Positions 7,938 through 16,523 of a DNA stretch of 64,000 nt are shown here, piece after piece. Positions within the stretch are counted from its first letter, which is position 1, and every line of letters begins with the position of its first letter. The notes under the pieces are model-generated. The model did not search any database and was not told the origin of the DNA. It was given only the letters and a program-made list of their open reading frames with translations. The translations under genes were made by a program, and so were the position numbers. The DNA lies in the NCBI GenBank assembly GCA_035565775.1, contig DATMRW010000013.1, positions 44,634-108,633 on the forward strand. Direction: 5' to 3'. This DNA comes from PRO6 sp035565775. Its GTDB lineage: Bacteria > Pseudomonadota > Alphaproteobacteria > Rhizobiales > Xanthobacteraceae.

Positions 7938-9080
7938 ATGACTGATCGTATCCGTGAATTTCTCCGTGCCCGCCGTGACGAGGGTCGCGACACCGAGCCG
8001 TGCCTCGTGGTCGATCTCGATGTCGTGCGCGACAACTACCAGAGCTTCGCCAAGGCGCTGCCGGACAGCCGCGTGTTCTACGCCGTCAAGGCGAACCCGG
8101 CGCCGGAGGTGCTGACGCTGCTCGCCTCGATGGGCTCGTGCTTCGACACCGCGACCGTGCCGGAAATCGAGATGGCGCTGGCCGCGGGCGCGACGCCGGA
8201 CCGGATCTCCTATGGCAACACGATCAAGAAGGAACGCGATATCGCGCGCGCCTATGCGCTCGGCATCCGTCTCTTCGCGGTCGATTCCACCGCCGAGGTC
8301 GAAAAGGTCGCGCGGGCCGCTCCGGGGGCCAAGGTTTTCTGCCGCATCCTGTACGATTGTGCCGGCGCCGAGTGGCCGCTGTCGCGCAAGTTCGGCTGCG
8401 ATCCGGAAATGGCGGTCGAGGTGCTCGACCTCGCCAAGCGGCTTGGCCTCGAGGCGCACGGCATCTCGTTCCATGTCGGCTCGCAGCAGCGCAAGGTGAA
8501 GGCGTGGGACCGCGCGCTGGCGATGGCCGCGTCGGTGTTCCGTGATTGCGCGGAGCGCGGCATCAACCTTTCGATGGTCAATCTCGGCGGCGGTTTTCCG
8601 ACCCGCTACCTCAAGGATGTGCCGCCGGTGGTGCAGTATGGCCGCGGAATATTCCGCGCGCTGCGCAAGCACTTCGGCAACCAGATCCCTGAGACGATCA
8701 TCGAGCCGGGTCGTGGCATGGTCGGCAATGCCGGCATGATCGAGACCGAAGTCGTTCTGATCTCGAAGAAGAGCGACGAGGACGAGATGCGCTGGGTCTA
8801 TCTCGACATCGGCAAGTTCGGCGGTCTCGCCGAGACGATGGGCGAGTCGATCCGCTACCCGATCCGCACGCCGCATGACGGCGCGGAGATGACGCCCTGC
8901 GTGCTCGCCGGCCCGACCTGCGACTCTGCGGACGTCCTCTACGAGAAGGTGCCGTATCCGCTTCCGGTGACGCTCGAGATCGGCGACAAGCTGCTGATCG
9001 AAGGCACCGGTGCCTATACGTCGACCTATTCGTCGGTGGCGTTCAACGGCATCCCGCCGCTGCGGACCTACCACATCTAA
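7938..9080 (+). CDS. speC: Ornithine/lysine decarboxylase, group IV PLP enzyme
   Basis: Makes putrescine from ornithine (some relatives also use lysine). The 380 residues are the alanine-racemase-fold type. The PLP lysine is K51 in FYAVKANP; phosphate-binding and active-site segments follow as HVGSQQ, GGGFPTRY and EPGRGMVG, and the catalytic Cys lies in GPTCDSADV near the C-terminus. The ATG at 7938 has GGGGGA six bases before it. It is the first gene of a polyamine locus and sits behind a structured leader, so control by polyamine level is likely. Alphaproteobacterial copies are often annotated speF because of that leader. Confidence 0.92.
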   Translation: MTDRIREFLRARRDEGRDTEPCLVVDLDVVRDNYQSFAKALPDSRVFYAVKANPAPEVLTLLASMGSCFDTATVPEIEMALAAGATPDRISYGNTIKKERDIARAYALGIRLFAVDSTAEVEKVARAAPGAKVFCRILYDCAGAEWPLSRKFGCDPEMAVEVLDLAKRLGLEAHGISFHVGSQQRKVKAWDRALAMAASVFRDCAERGINLSMVNLGGGFPTRYLKDVPPVVQYGRGIFRALRKHFGNQIPETIIEPGRGMVGNAGMIETEVVLISKKSDEDEMRWVYLDIGKFGGLAETMGESIRYPIRTPHDGAEMTPCVLAGPTCDSADVLYEKVPYPLPVTLEIGDKLLIEGTGAYTSTYSSVAFNGIPPLRTYHI

Positions 9081-9209
9081 GTTGCGTCGCCGCCCTTCGG
9101 CGGAGCGACCTTGCACCAAGGGGAGCCGAACACGTTTCGGCTCCTGTTCGCTCATCCCGTTCAGATCAGTTGCTCAACGCTCCACGGCTGGAGCGGGGGA
9201 CGGTGCGCC

Positions 9210-9821
9210 ATGACCGATCTCGTCACGACCTCTCATTCGTCCGCAACCGCGAAGGCGCATGCCGCGCCGGCGTCGGCGCCTGTCGTGCTGCGTGCTGAAC
9301 GCGCCAGCGATGTCGCTGCGCGCGAAGCGCTGCTCGACATTTGCTTCGGCGCGAACCGCCACGCGCGGACCTGCCAGCGGCTGCGTGACGGCCGCCGCCC
9401 GGCGGAAGGGCTTGCCTTCAGCGCGACGCGGCGCGGCCGTCTGATCGGCACGCTGCGGCTGTGGAACGTCAGCGCGGGCGAAGTGCCGGCGCTGATGCTG
9501 GGCCCGCTCGCGGTCGATCCGTCGTGCCGCGAGCTCGGCCTTGGCGGCGCGCTGATGACTCATGCGCTCAAGGTCGCGGCGAAGCGCGGGCACGGCGCCG
9601 TCGTCCTGCTTGGCGATGCGCCTTACTATGCGCGCTTCGGCTTCTCCGCCGCGAAGGCGAGCGGGCTCTATCTGCCGGGACCGTTCGAGCGTGAACGGCT
9701 GCTCGGTCTTGAGCTGCGCGAAGAAAGTCTTGCGCAGGCACGTGGCCTGATCATTGCGTCCGGTGTGCGCGACATCGCGCAGCCTGGTCGCGAGGCGCAG
9801 CAGGCGATCGTCGCTGCGTAA
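9210..9821 (+). CDS. GNAT-family N-acetyltransferase, YhbS-like
   Basis: A 203-residue acetyltransferase. After a variable Ala/Ser-rich N-terminus the GNAT fold starts near residue 28. The acetyl-CoA pyrophosphate loop is CRELGLGGAL and the C-terminal signature GDAPYYARFGF is the YhbS-type pattern. Its place directly after ornithine decarboxylase, with 129 bases between them, suggests a substrate connected with polyamines, but nothing in the sequence proves that. The ATG at 9210 follows a purine-rich GGGGGA stretch. Confidence 0.85.
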   Translation: MTDLVTTSHSSATAKAHAAPASAPVVLRAERASDVAAREALLDICFGANRHARTCQRLRDGRRPAEGLAFSATRRGRLIGTLRLWNVSAGEVPALMLGPLAVDPSCRELGLGGALMTHALKVAAKRGHGAVVLLGDAPYYARFGFSAAKASGLYLPGPFERERLLGLELREESLAQARGLIIASGVRDIAQPGREAQQAIVAA

Positions 9822-9847
9822 AAATCGTCTGGCCTTTCGATCTGCGT

Positions 9848-9877
9848 GACAGCGGTGCAATGCCCTGCGCCGCTGTC
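9848..9877 (+). terminator. Twelve-pair hairpin after the acetyltransferase gene
   Basis: GACAGCGGTGCA (9848-9859) pairs with TGCGCCGCTGTC (9866-9877) over twelve positions, one of them a G-U, around a six-base loop. It starts 27 bases after the stop codon. No T-run follows directly, so it may end or protect the transcript without being a canonical terminator. Confidence 0.5.
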
Positions 9878-10128
9878 GCATGTTGCGAGCGGCCGGAATC
9901 ATCGATCTGTCATGAACGAAACGGACGCTCGGGCATTTTTTCTTGCGTCGTGCAGGAGAGATTGTCGAAACCTGTCAGGCAGACGAGGCAATGGGGCGGG
10001 CCGCGTTGCTGCGACGCAAGGCCCGGAAAAATCAGGCAGCGCCCGCCGATATTGACTTTTTTGAAAACGGACTTAGTTTTACTTCATGTCGACTGTGCAG
10101 AAAGACCGTCTTTTTCTTCGCGCAGGTC

Positions 10129-10180
10129 ACCTTCACAAAGGAAGGTAGCCCCGGCGGGCACGCGTTCGCGCCGTCCGGGG
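10129..10180 (+). other. Structured segment in the leader of the Rnk-like pair
   Basis: In the 464-base gap between the acetyltransferase and the first Rnk-like gene I see no coding frame with neighbour-like codon use. It does hold two adjacent stems: ACCTTC/GAAGGT (10129-10146), then a stronger one starting CCCCGG-CGG (10149-10157) and closing CCG-T-CCGGGG (10171-10180). An AT-richer stretch with TTGACTTTTTTG near 10051 lies upstream and could hold a promoter. Together this looks like a 5' untranslated region with a folded element or a small RNA. I cannot assign it to a known family. Confidence 0.4.
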
Positions 10181-10285
10181 TCAGTTGTAGTTCCTTTCCC
10201 TTCAATTCAAGTTTTACTTGGCCTGGGGTTCAAACCCGGGATCGTTACGGCACAATGTGTCGGCAGCTACTGGTGAGGCACGTTT

Positions 10286-10777
10286 ATGGTTTCGGAAGCC
10301 GTTCCTCCGATCTGTGTTCCTGCAAGCGATGTCGATCGCTTGCGGCAACTCGCGCTGGACGCGCTGAAGGATGCCGACCCCGTCGGGCGTTTTCTGCTGT
10401 CCGAGTTGGACAGAGCGAATGTCGTGGCCTCGTCGCAGACGCCGTCCGACATCGTGCGGATTGACCATTGGGTGACTTTTCGCGAGGATCGTGAAGGCCC
10501 GGCGCAAAGCCGTGTGCTGACGTTCCCCGAGAACTGTCACAATCAGGCGATCCACCTGTCGGTGGCGTCGCCGATCGGCGCGGCGGTGCTCGGCCTGCAC
10601 TCGGGCGCATCGATGCACTATGTCGATGACAATGGTGTTACACGGCTGGCGATCGTCGAGGATCTTTCGCCGCCGCCGGGAATTTCTTTCTTCAGGCCGG
10701 CCAATGCCAGGCCGGTTGTCCGCAAGCCCGACTTCGATCCTTCGCCTGATCCCGACCCCGGCCCCTCTGCAGCCTGA
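10286..10777 (+). CDS. Rnk/GreA-C-like protein, first of a tandem pair
   Basis: A 163-residue protein with the nucleoside-diphosphate-kinase-regulator layout: a short helical N-terminal part (VDRLRQLALDALKD, then FLLSELDRANVV) and a C-terminal beta domain of the GreA/GreB C-terminal type. The key phrase is VASPIGAAVLGLHSGASM, where transcription factors of the Gre family have SPIG.ALLG. Such proteins bind RNA polymerase through that domain but lack the long Gre coiled coil. A low-complexity Pro/Asp tail (PSPDPDPGPSAA) is unusual. The stop overlaps the start of the next gene by one base, so the pair is translationally coupled. Confidence 0.8.
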   Translation: MVSEAVPPICVPASDVDRLRQLALDALKDADPVGRFLLSELDRANVVASSQTPSDIVRIDHWVTFREDREGPAQSRVLTFPENCHNQAIHLSVASPIGAAVLGLHSGASMHYVDDNGVTRLAIVEDLSPPPGISFFRPANARPVVRKPDFDPSPDPDPGPSAA

Positions 10778-11196
10778 TGGTGATAGCTATGGTCAATTCT
10801 CTCGATACTAAACTTCCGCCGATCTCCATGAATCCGGCAGACATCGATCGGCTGCGCAAGCTCGCGGATGCAGCGGCGAACAAATATCCGGAAACATCGG
10901 AATTTCTGGCGCGCGAAATCGATCGGGCGGCGGTTCTTCCCGAGGCCGCGCCGACGGTCGGCATCGTCACGATGGACTGCAGCGTCGCCTTCCGCGACGA
11001 GAGCAGCAAGCAGACGCGCACCGTCACGCTCGTCTATCCCGAGGATGCCAATGTCGACGCCGGCAAGATCTCGGTCCTGACGCCGATCGGCGCCGCCCTG
11101 ATCGGCCTGTCGGAAGGGCAGACGATCGAGTTTCAGGGCCCGTCCGGCGGCTGGCGCGCGCTGACCGTACTTTCGGTGAAAGCTGCCGACGCATAA
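10777..11196 (+). CDS. Rnk/GreA-C-like protein, second of a tandem pair
   Basis: A 139-residue paralogue of the gene before it, with the same order of motifs (DIDRLRKLADAAA, then FLAREIDRAAVL, then VLTPIGAALIGLSEGQTIEF). Sequence between the two copies has drifted a lot, so the duplication is old. The first ATG overlaps the preceding stop as TGATG. A second in-frame ATG at 10789 is an alternative start that would remove only four residues. It is followed by a hairpin and then homospermidine synthase. A role in modulating RNA polymerase is inferred from the fold. Confidence 0.8.
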   Translation: MVIAMVNSLDTKLPPISMNPADIDRLRKLADAAANKYPETSEFLAREIDRAAVLPEAAPTVGIVTMDCSVAFRDESSKQTRTVTLVYPEDANVDAGKISVLTPIGAALIGLSEGQTIEFQGPSGGWRALTVLSVKAADA

Positions 11197-11225
11197 GGTC
11201 CGCGAAATCCATCGATTTCTCTGAC

Positions 11226-11260
11226 GCGCCGTGCGATGCGAAATCCGCCTTGCACGGCGC
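11226..11260 (+). terminator. Probable terminator after the Rnk-like pair
   Basis: Perfect 9-base arms GCGCCGTGC and GCACGGCGC with a 17-base loop, starting 30 bases after the stop of the second Rnk-like gene and followed by TTTC. The following 190 bases up to the next start carry no gene and presumably hold the hss promoter. Confidence 0.5.
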
Positions 11261-11451
11261 TTTCATGCCCGCTATTGCCTCCCGCAGACGGCGTGTTTTC
11301 TTTGCGCCGAAATGTCTCTAAGACACTCTCCATCTTCGATCCTTTGTGAAAACCGTGGCGGCGCAAATCCGCGTCTGTCCATTTGTCGAGGTCATTCGGC
11401 TCGCGATTCCGCGGCGCCCCGTTTCTTTCTCGTCTCCTGGAGTTTTTGTTG

Positions 11452-12879
11452 ATGTCCACCTCTAAGATTCATGCGCGAATTGACGGACCGCTCGTCATGA
11501 TCGGTTTTGGATCAATCGGTAAGGGTCTCCTGCCGTTGATCGAGCGCCACTTCGAGTTTGATAAGTCTCGCTTCGTGATCATTGACCCGAACGCCGATGA
11601 CACGCTCGCGAAAAAGCATGGGGTGCGGTTCATCCGCGAGGCGGTCACCAAGGAGAACTACGCGGAGTTGCTCAAGCCGCTGCTGACCGCCGGCGGCGGG
11701 CAGGGCATGTGCGTCAACGTCTCGGTCGACACCTCGTCGGTCGAACTGATGGATTTCTGCCGCGGCATCGACGTGTTCTATGTCGACACCGTCGTCGAGC
11801 CGTGGCTCGGTTTCTATTTCGACAAGGATGCGGGGCCGGAAGCGCGCACCAACTACGCGCTGCGCGAGACCCTGCTCGAGGCCAAGCGCCGGGCGGTCGG
11901 CGGCACGACCTCGGTGTCCACCTGCGGCGCCAACCCCGGCATGGTGTCGTGGTTCGTCAAGCAGGCGCTGGTCAACCTCGCCACCGATCTGAAAATCGAC
12001 TTCAAGGAGCCGACCAGCCGCGAGGAGTGGGCCCGCCTTGCCCAGACCCTCGGCATCAAGGGCATTCACATCGCCGAGCGCGACACCCAGCGCGCGAAGA
12101 CCCCGAAGCCGTTGAACGTGTTCGTCAACACCTGGTCGGTTGAGGGTTTTGTGTCCGAAAGCCTGCAGCCGTCGGAAATCGGCTGGGGGACCAACGAGAA
12201 GTGGATGCCGGAGAACGCCCGCACCCACGCGGCGGGCTGCGGCGCGGCGATCTATCTGCTGCAGCCGGGCGGCCAGACCCAGGTGCGTTCGTGGTGCCCG
12301 ACGCCGGGGCCGCAGCACGCGTTCCTCGTCACCCACAACGAGTCGATCTCGATCGCCGACTACTTTACGGTGCGCGACGGCGACAAGGTGGTCTACCGCC
12401 CGACCTGCCACTACGCCTACCACCCGACCAATGATGCGGTGGTGTCGCTGCACGAGATGTTCGGCGCGGCCGGCCAAATGCAGCCGGACTGGCACATTCT
12501 GGAGGAAGACGAGATCGTTGACGGCATCGACGAGCTTGGCGTCCTGCTCTACGGCCATGCCAAGAACGCCTACTGGTTCGGCTCGCAGCTCTCGATCGAG
12601 GAAACCCGCCGGGTGGCGCCCTATCAGAGCGCGACCGGCCTGCAGGTCACCTCGGCGGTGGTCGCCGGCATGGTCTGGGCGATCGAGAATCCGAAGGCCG
12701 GCATCGTCGAGGCCGACGAGGTCGATTATCGCCGCTGCCTCGAAATTCAGGAGCCCTATCTCGGCGGCCTGAAGGGCTACTACACCGACTGGACGCCGCT
12801 CACCGGCCGTCCCGGCCTGTTCCCCGAGGACATCGACACCAGCGATCCGTGGCAGTTCCGCAATACGCTGGTGCGGTGA
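11452..12879 (+). CDS. hss: Homospermidine synthase
   Basis: Condenses two putrescines (or putrescine and spermidine) into sym-homospermidine, the main long polyamine of many Rhizobiales, with NAD as a recycled cofactor. The protein is 475 residues, the full bacterial length. A Rossmann nucleotide loop, IGFGSIGKGL, is near residue 17. Conserved blocks follow: FYVDTVVEPWLGF, STCGANPGMVSWFVKQAL and CHYAYHPTNDAVVSLHE. The ATG at 11452 has CTGGAG nine bases upstream. It lies on the same strand as ornithine decarboxylase, so substrate supply and use are encoded together. Confidence 0.97.
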   Translation: MSTSKIHARIDGPLVMIGFGSIGKGLLPLIERHFEFDKSRFVIIDPNADDTLAKKHGVRFIREAVTKENYAELLKPLLTAGGGQGMCVNVSVDTSSVELMDFCRGIDVFYVDTVVEPWLGFYFDKDAGPEARTNYALRETLLEAKRRAVGGTTSVSTCGANPGMVSWFVKQALVNLATDLKIDFKEPTSREEWARLAQTLGIKGIHIAERDTQRAKTPKPLNVFVNTWSVEGFVSESLQPSEIGWGTNEKWMPENARTHAAGCGAAIYLLQPGGQTQVRSWCPTPGPQHAFLVTHNESISIADYFTVRDGDKVVYRPTCHYAYHPTNDAVVSLHEMFGAAGQMQPDWHILEEDEIVDGIDELGVLLYGHAKNAYWFGSQLSIEETRRVAPYQSATGLQVTSAVVAGMVWAIENPKAGIVEADEVDYRRCLEIQEPYLGGLKGYYTDWTPLTGRPGLFPEDIDTSDPWQFRNTLVR

Positions 12880-12900
12880 GTTTTGCTCAATAAGAAACGG

Positions 12901-12932
12901 CGGCCGGGGATTTTCCCCGGCCGTTGTTTTTT
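12901..12932 (+). terminator. Intrinsic terminator after hss
   Basis: Perfect stem CGGCCGGGGA-TTT-TCCCCGGCCG (12901-12923) followed by TTGTTTTTT. It lies between the convergent hss and RND-adaptor genes and may serve both. Confidence 0.9.
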
Positions 12933-12936
12933 GGCG

Positions 12937-13878
12937 CTATTTTTGGCTGTCGTTCGGTGAGGCCTGCCCGGTCGTGACGGCGCGGACGAAATCGCCTTCG
13001 CGCAGGGCCGCGCCGGAGCGCGCGACCACGACATCGCCTTCCTTGATGCCGGAGCGGATCTCGACCTGCCCGCCCGCCAGCAGGCCGACGGTCACTTGCC
13101 GCGTCTCCACGCGCTCGTTGCGGACGACCTGAACGATCGTCGCGCCATCGCTATAGAGCACCGCCGTCAGCGGCACGGACAGGCCGCAGCTCTCGCTCAT
13201 CTTGACGGTTGCGCTGGCGGCGGCATTGGCGAGCAGGCGCTTCGATGCGTCGAGGGCAATGGTGACACGGCCGAGCTGGGTGTTGGGTTCGACGGTCGCC
13301 GCCACCTGACGGACCTTGCCGGAAATATCGCCGGCACCCGCGACGCGGACCGTCGCGGCCTGATCGGCCTTGAGCTTGAGCATGTCCTCGGCGGTGGCCT
13401 GCCCGACCATGTCGAACGCGCCGCCCGCGATGATCTTGAACAACGGATCGGACCGCAGGGAGGTGGTCATGCCGATGAGGGCCGTCGAGGCGCTGATGAC
13501 GCCCGCCGCAGGCGCGGTCAGCGGCGTGGCGCCGCCGTTCGGATCACGCAGCGTCGCCAGTGTCTGCCCGGCGGTCACCTGATCGCCGGCGTCGACCAGC
13601 ACGTCGACGACCTTCAGCCCGTCGCGCGGCGGCATCACCGGCACCTCGTCGCGCGGGACCAGCACGCCGAAAATCTGGACGCTGCTGGCGAAGCAGGTCC
13701 GTGCGGCGCGCAGCACCGTGACGGCCTGCCCGCGCCCCGCGGCCGGTTCCTTGGCGCCGTCGCCGGATTGTGCGTGCGCCGGAACGACGGGCACGGCGGC
13801 GACCAGTGCCAGCGCCAGCGGAGCGGCGAGTGCAGCCCGCGAGCGGCGGTCATGTCCTGCGCCTTGCGTGATCGGCAT
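12937..13878 (-). CDS. RND-type periplasmic adaptor (membrane fusion protein), stand-alone copy
   Basis: A 313-residue secreted adaptor subunit. The signal peptide ends about residue 36 (PVVPAHAQ). The halves of a lipoyl/barrel-sandwich domain are seen around VDAGDQVTAGQTLATL and in the later hybrid motif, and the C-terminal beta domain ends GIKEGDVVVARSG. Two Cys are placed in RTCFAS and ESCGLSVP, in positions matched by the second adaptor at 20300-21214, so a disulfide is possible. It is not next to an inner-membrane pump gene: the cyclase gene follows upstream, and the RND pump is more than 3 kb away. It may share that pump or serve another. Confidence 0.8.
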   Translation of the reverse strand: MPITQGAGHDRRSRAALAAPLALALVAAVPVVPAHAQSGDGAKEPAAGRGQAVTVLRAARTCFASSVQIFGVLVPRDEVPVMPPRDGLKVVDVLVDAGDQVTAGQTLATLRDPNGGATPLTAPAAGVISASTALIGMTTSLRSDPLFKIIAGGAFDMVGQATAEDMLKLKADQAATVRVAGAGDISGKVRQVAATVEPNTQLGRVTIALDASKRLLANAAASATVKMSESCGLSVPLTAVLYSDGATIVQVVRNERVETRQVTVGLLAGGQVEIRSGIKEGDVVVARSGAALREGDFVRAVTTGQASPNDSQK

Positions 13879-13958
13879 GAGGGGTCCTGTCGTCGCTGTG
13901 GCGGGTCAGAATGGGGCAGCGCCGACATCTTCGCAACAGCCACCGTTGCGAGCGGCGG

Positions 13959-16388
13959 TCAGGCTGGGGACGCCGGCCGGGAGCCCTCGTCGGCGAAGGT
14001 GCCGGGGGCGTCGTCGCGCCAGCCCAGCACCTCCATCGCCGGAACCGGGCGGGCAAACCCCTTCAGCGCAAGCGGCTCGACGGCCCGGGCCACGACGGAG
14101 CCCGCGACCTCGCCATAGACCCGCTGGCTGACGATGATCTGCCCGGCCTCGGCCTCGTCGCACAGCCGCGAGGCCAGATTGGTGACGCTGCCGACAGCGG
14201 CGTATTCGAGACGGCGATCGAATCCGATCTGGCCGATCGTGGCGTAGCCGAGCGCGATGCCGACTCCGAACCCGAGGCTGTGGCCGCGATTGCGCCAGCG
14301 CGCCGTCAGCGCCGCCATGCTGTCGCGCATCGCGACCGCCATCCGCACCGCGCGTTCGACGTGATCGGGCAGCGCCAGGGGGGCGTTGAACATCACCATG
14401 ACGCCGTCGCCGGCGTAGCGGTCGAGCGTGCCCTCGAAGCGGAAGATCAGTTCGCCGAGCGCGCGGTGATACTCGCGCAGAATGTTCATCACCTCCTCCG
14501 GCTCGGAATTTTCCGTGAAGGCTGTGAAGCCGCGCAGATCGCAGAACACCACGGTGACTTCGCGGCGCTGGTTGGCGAGCAGCGCGTCATGGCCATCGGA
14601 GGAGGCGATGAGCTGGGCGACCTGCGGCGCGAGGAAGCGCTCCAGCCTGCGGATGCGCTCGATTTCGGAGAGCTGCAGCGCGACGCGGCCTTCCAGCGAC
14701 TTGTTCCAGTCGCGCAGCTTGTCGGTCTGCTCCTGCAGCCGGTCGGCCTGGGTCTTGACGATGACATTGGCGCGGGCGAGCTCGTTGCCCTTCTGCTCGA
14801 CCTCGTGGAACAGCCGCGCATTGCGCATCGCCAGCGACGCCTGATGGGCGAAGGTCCGCATCAGGCCGAGCACGTTTTCGGGATAGGAGCCGCCGGCCTT
14901 GCGCATCAAGACGAGTGCGCCGAGCGTGCCCGACTGATCGCTGAGCGGCACCACCAGCATCGCCTGAAAGCCGCTTGCGAGAGCGCGCGCGATCTCCGGC
15001 TCGCCGGCATGGGCGGCAAGATCGCCGAGCATCAGGGGCGCGTCGCGCTTTGCCGCCTCATGCAGGAGGCGGGCCGGGAAGCTTCCCGCGAGCGCCGCCG
15101 CCGCGCCCTTCGCCTCGATCAGCGAGAAGCTTGCAGTCGCCGGATCGAAGTCATGGATCAGCACGGCATCGGCATCGGTGATCGCGAGCGCGCTGGTCGC
15201 GATCGTGCCGAGCACCGCGCCGAGATCGAGCGAGGAGGCAACCGCGCGGCCGACCTCCTCGAGCGTCCGAAGTTCGTTGACGGACTGTGCAAGGTCGTGC
15301 GTGCGCTCCTCGACCTTCGTTTCGAGGCGGGTGTAAGATTCCTGGAGCTGCGCCGCCATGCCGTTGAACTGCCCGGCGAGGTCTTCCAGTTCATCGCCGG
15401 TATTCACGCTGATGCGGCCGGAGAAGTCGCCCGCGCCGAGGCGGTGCGCGCCCGCGCTCAAGGCGCGGATCGGCCCGAGCATGTGCCGCGCCAGCAGCGT
15501 TGCGGCGATGGTTGCGACGAGAAGCCCGAAGGCCATCAGCATGGCGAGCCGGAGCAGCAGGTGCTGGATCGGGCGAAGCGCCTCGCTCAATGGCTGTTCG
15601 GCGAACACGGTCCAGCGGCTGTCGTTCGGTACCTCGCTGGATGCGACCAGCACCGAGCTGCCGTCGGGCTGCTGGCCCTGCGCGAGCGGTGCGGCGCCGG
15701 CGAGGACGGCCGCGACCTGCGGCAGCCGGGCGAGATCCGCGCCGAGCCTTGCGGCCTTGTCGGAGCTTGCGATCAGCCGCCCCTTGCCGTCGACCACGAC
15801 GGTGCGGCCGGTGCGGCCGGCCTGTCCGTCCTGAACCCAGTTCGGGAGCATCGCCAGATTGATCTGCGCGACGCTGACGCCAGCGCCGCGGCCGGAATGG
15901 GCCATGGCGATGGCGAGGATCGGTTGGCCGTTCTGAAACGTCACCGGTGCGTGCCAGGTGCCCTTGGCAAGGGCCTGCGTGAAGCGCGGATCGTGCGAGA
16001 GGTCCGCACCGCTGCCGATCGTCGCGGCCTGCGGTGTCACCACGAGCTGCTCGCGGCCCTCGCCATCGATCAGCGTCACCTGCTGTACGGCGGGCAACTG
16101 CCGCATCAAAAGCGCATAGTCGGCGCGGCGCTCCTCCAGCGTGGTGACGCTGGCGCGCGTAACCCAGCCGATCTGGCGCTGGGTGTCGCCGAGACCCTGG
16201 GCGATCCGGCGGGCGGCCGCCTCCGCCTTGTCGGCGAGTGCGCCGACCAGATTGGCCTTGGTCTGCTGATAGATGATCCAGGTTTCGAGCGCGGCATTGA
16301 CGGAAAGGACGAACAGCACCAGCCCGACCAAAGCCAGGACGTACTTTCCGAACAGGCTGCTCCGTCTTTTGCGCGCGCCGCTGGTCAT
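13959..16388 (-). CDS. Membrane-bound class III adenylate/guanylate cyclase with HAMP and GAF domains
   Basis: An 809-residue sensor cyclase. Order of parts: membrane helix (about 15-35), periplasmic Cache-like sensor (about 40-270), second helix (about 277-300), HAMP (about 300-350), coiled coil, GAF domain (about 385-530), a second coiled coil, then the class III cyclase domain (about 615-785). Catalytic features are intact: the metal-binding Asp in FCDLRGFTAF, AGDGVMVMFNAP, and the Asn/Arg pair in TNLASRL. Whether it makes cAMP or cGMP cannot be told safely. A Crp/Fnr-type regulator starts 135 bases away in the opposite direction, suggesting a linked producer and receiver. Confidence 0.9.
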   Translation of the reverse strand: MTSGARKRRSSLFGKYVLALVGLVLFVLSVNAALETWIIYQQTKANLVGALADKAEAAARRIAQGLGDTQRQIGWVTRASVTTLEERRADYALLMRQLPAVQQVTLIDGEGREQLVVTPQAATIGSGADLSHDPRFTQALAKGTWHAPVTFQNGQPILAIAMAHSGRGAGVSVAQINLAMLPNWVQDGQAGRTGRTVVVDGKGRLIASSDKAARLGADLARLPQVAAVLAGAAPLAQGQQPDGSSVLVASSEVPNDSRWTVFAEQPLSEALRPIQHLLLRLAMLMAFGLLVATIAATLLARHMLGPIRALSAGAHRLGAGDFSGRISVNTGDELEDLAGQFNGMAAQLQESYTRLETKVEERTHDLAQSVNELRTLEEVGRAVASSLDLGAVLGTIATSALAITDADAVLIHDFDPATASFSLIEAKGAAAALAGSFPARLLHEAAKRDAPLMLGDLAAHAGEPEIARALASGFQAMLVVPLSDQSGTLGALVLMRKAGGSYPENVLGLMRTFAHQASLAMRNARLFHEVEQKGNELARANVIVKTQADRLQEQTDKLRDWNKSLEGRVALQLSEIERIRRLERFLAPQVAQLIASSDGHDALLANQRREVTVVFCDLRGFTAFTENSEPEEVMNILREYHRALGELIFRFEGTLDRYAGDGVMVMFNAPLALPDHVERAVRMAVAMRDSMAALTARWRNRGHSLGFGVGIALGYATIGQIGFDRRLEYAAVGSVTNLASRLCDEAEAGQIIVSQRVYGEVAGSVVARAVEPLALKGFARPVPAMEVLGWRDDAPGTFADEGSRPASPA

Positions 16389-16523
16389 CGAGGCTCAGGT
16401 CCGTGATCCTTGCGCACTCTGCCATATACGGGTTGCAGCCTGAACCGGATTTAGCAAAAGTGTGCTCCTTCGCAGCAGTTTCGACGGTCAGCCCATCCAC
16501 TGCCTTGCACGACAGGTGGTCAC

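Noticed and set aside
9943..10464. A 173-residue plus-strand frame in the gap before the Rnk-like genes
   Set aside because: It crosses the strong hairpins and overlaps the Rnk-like gene in another frame; no family is visible.
13911..16406. An 831-residue plus-strand frame
   Set aside because: It is an antisense shadow of the cyclase gene, caused by high GC; its composition is Arg/Gly/His-rich with no domain.
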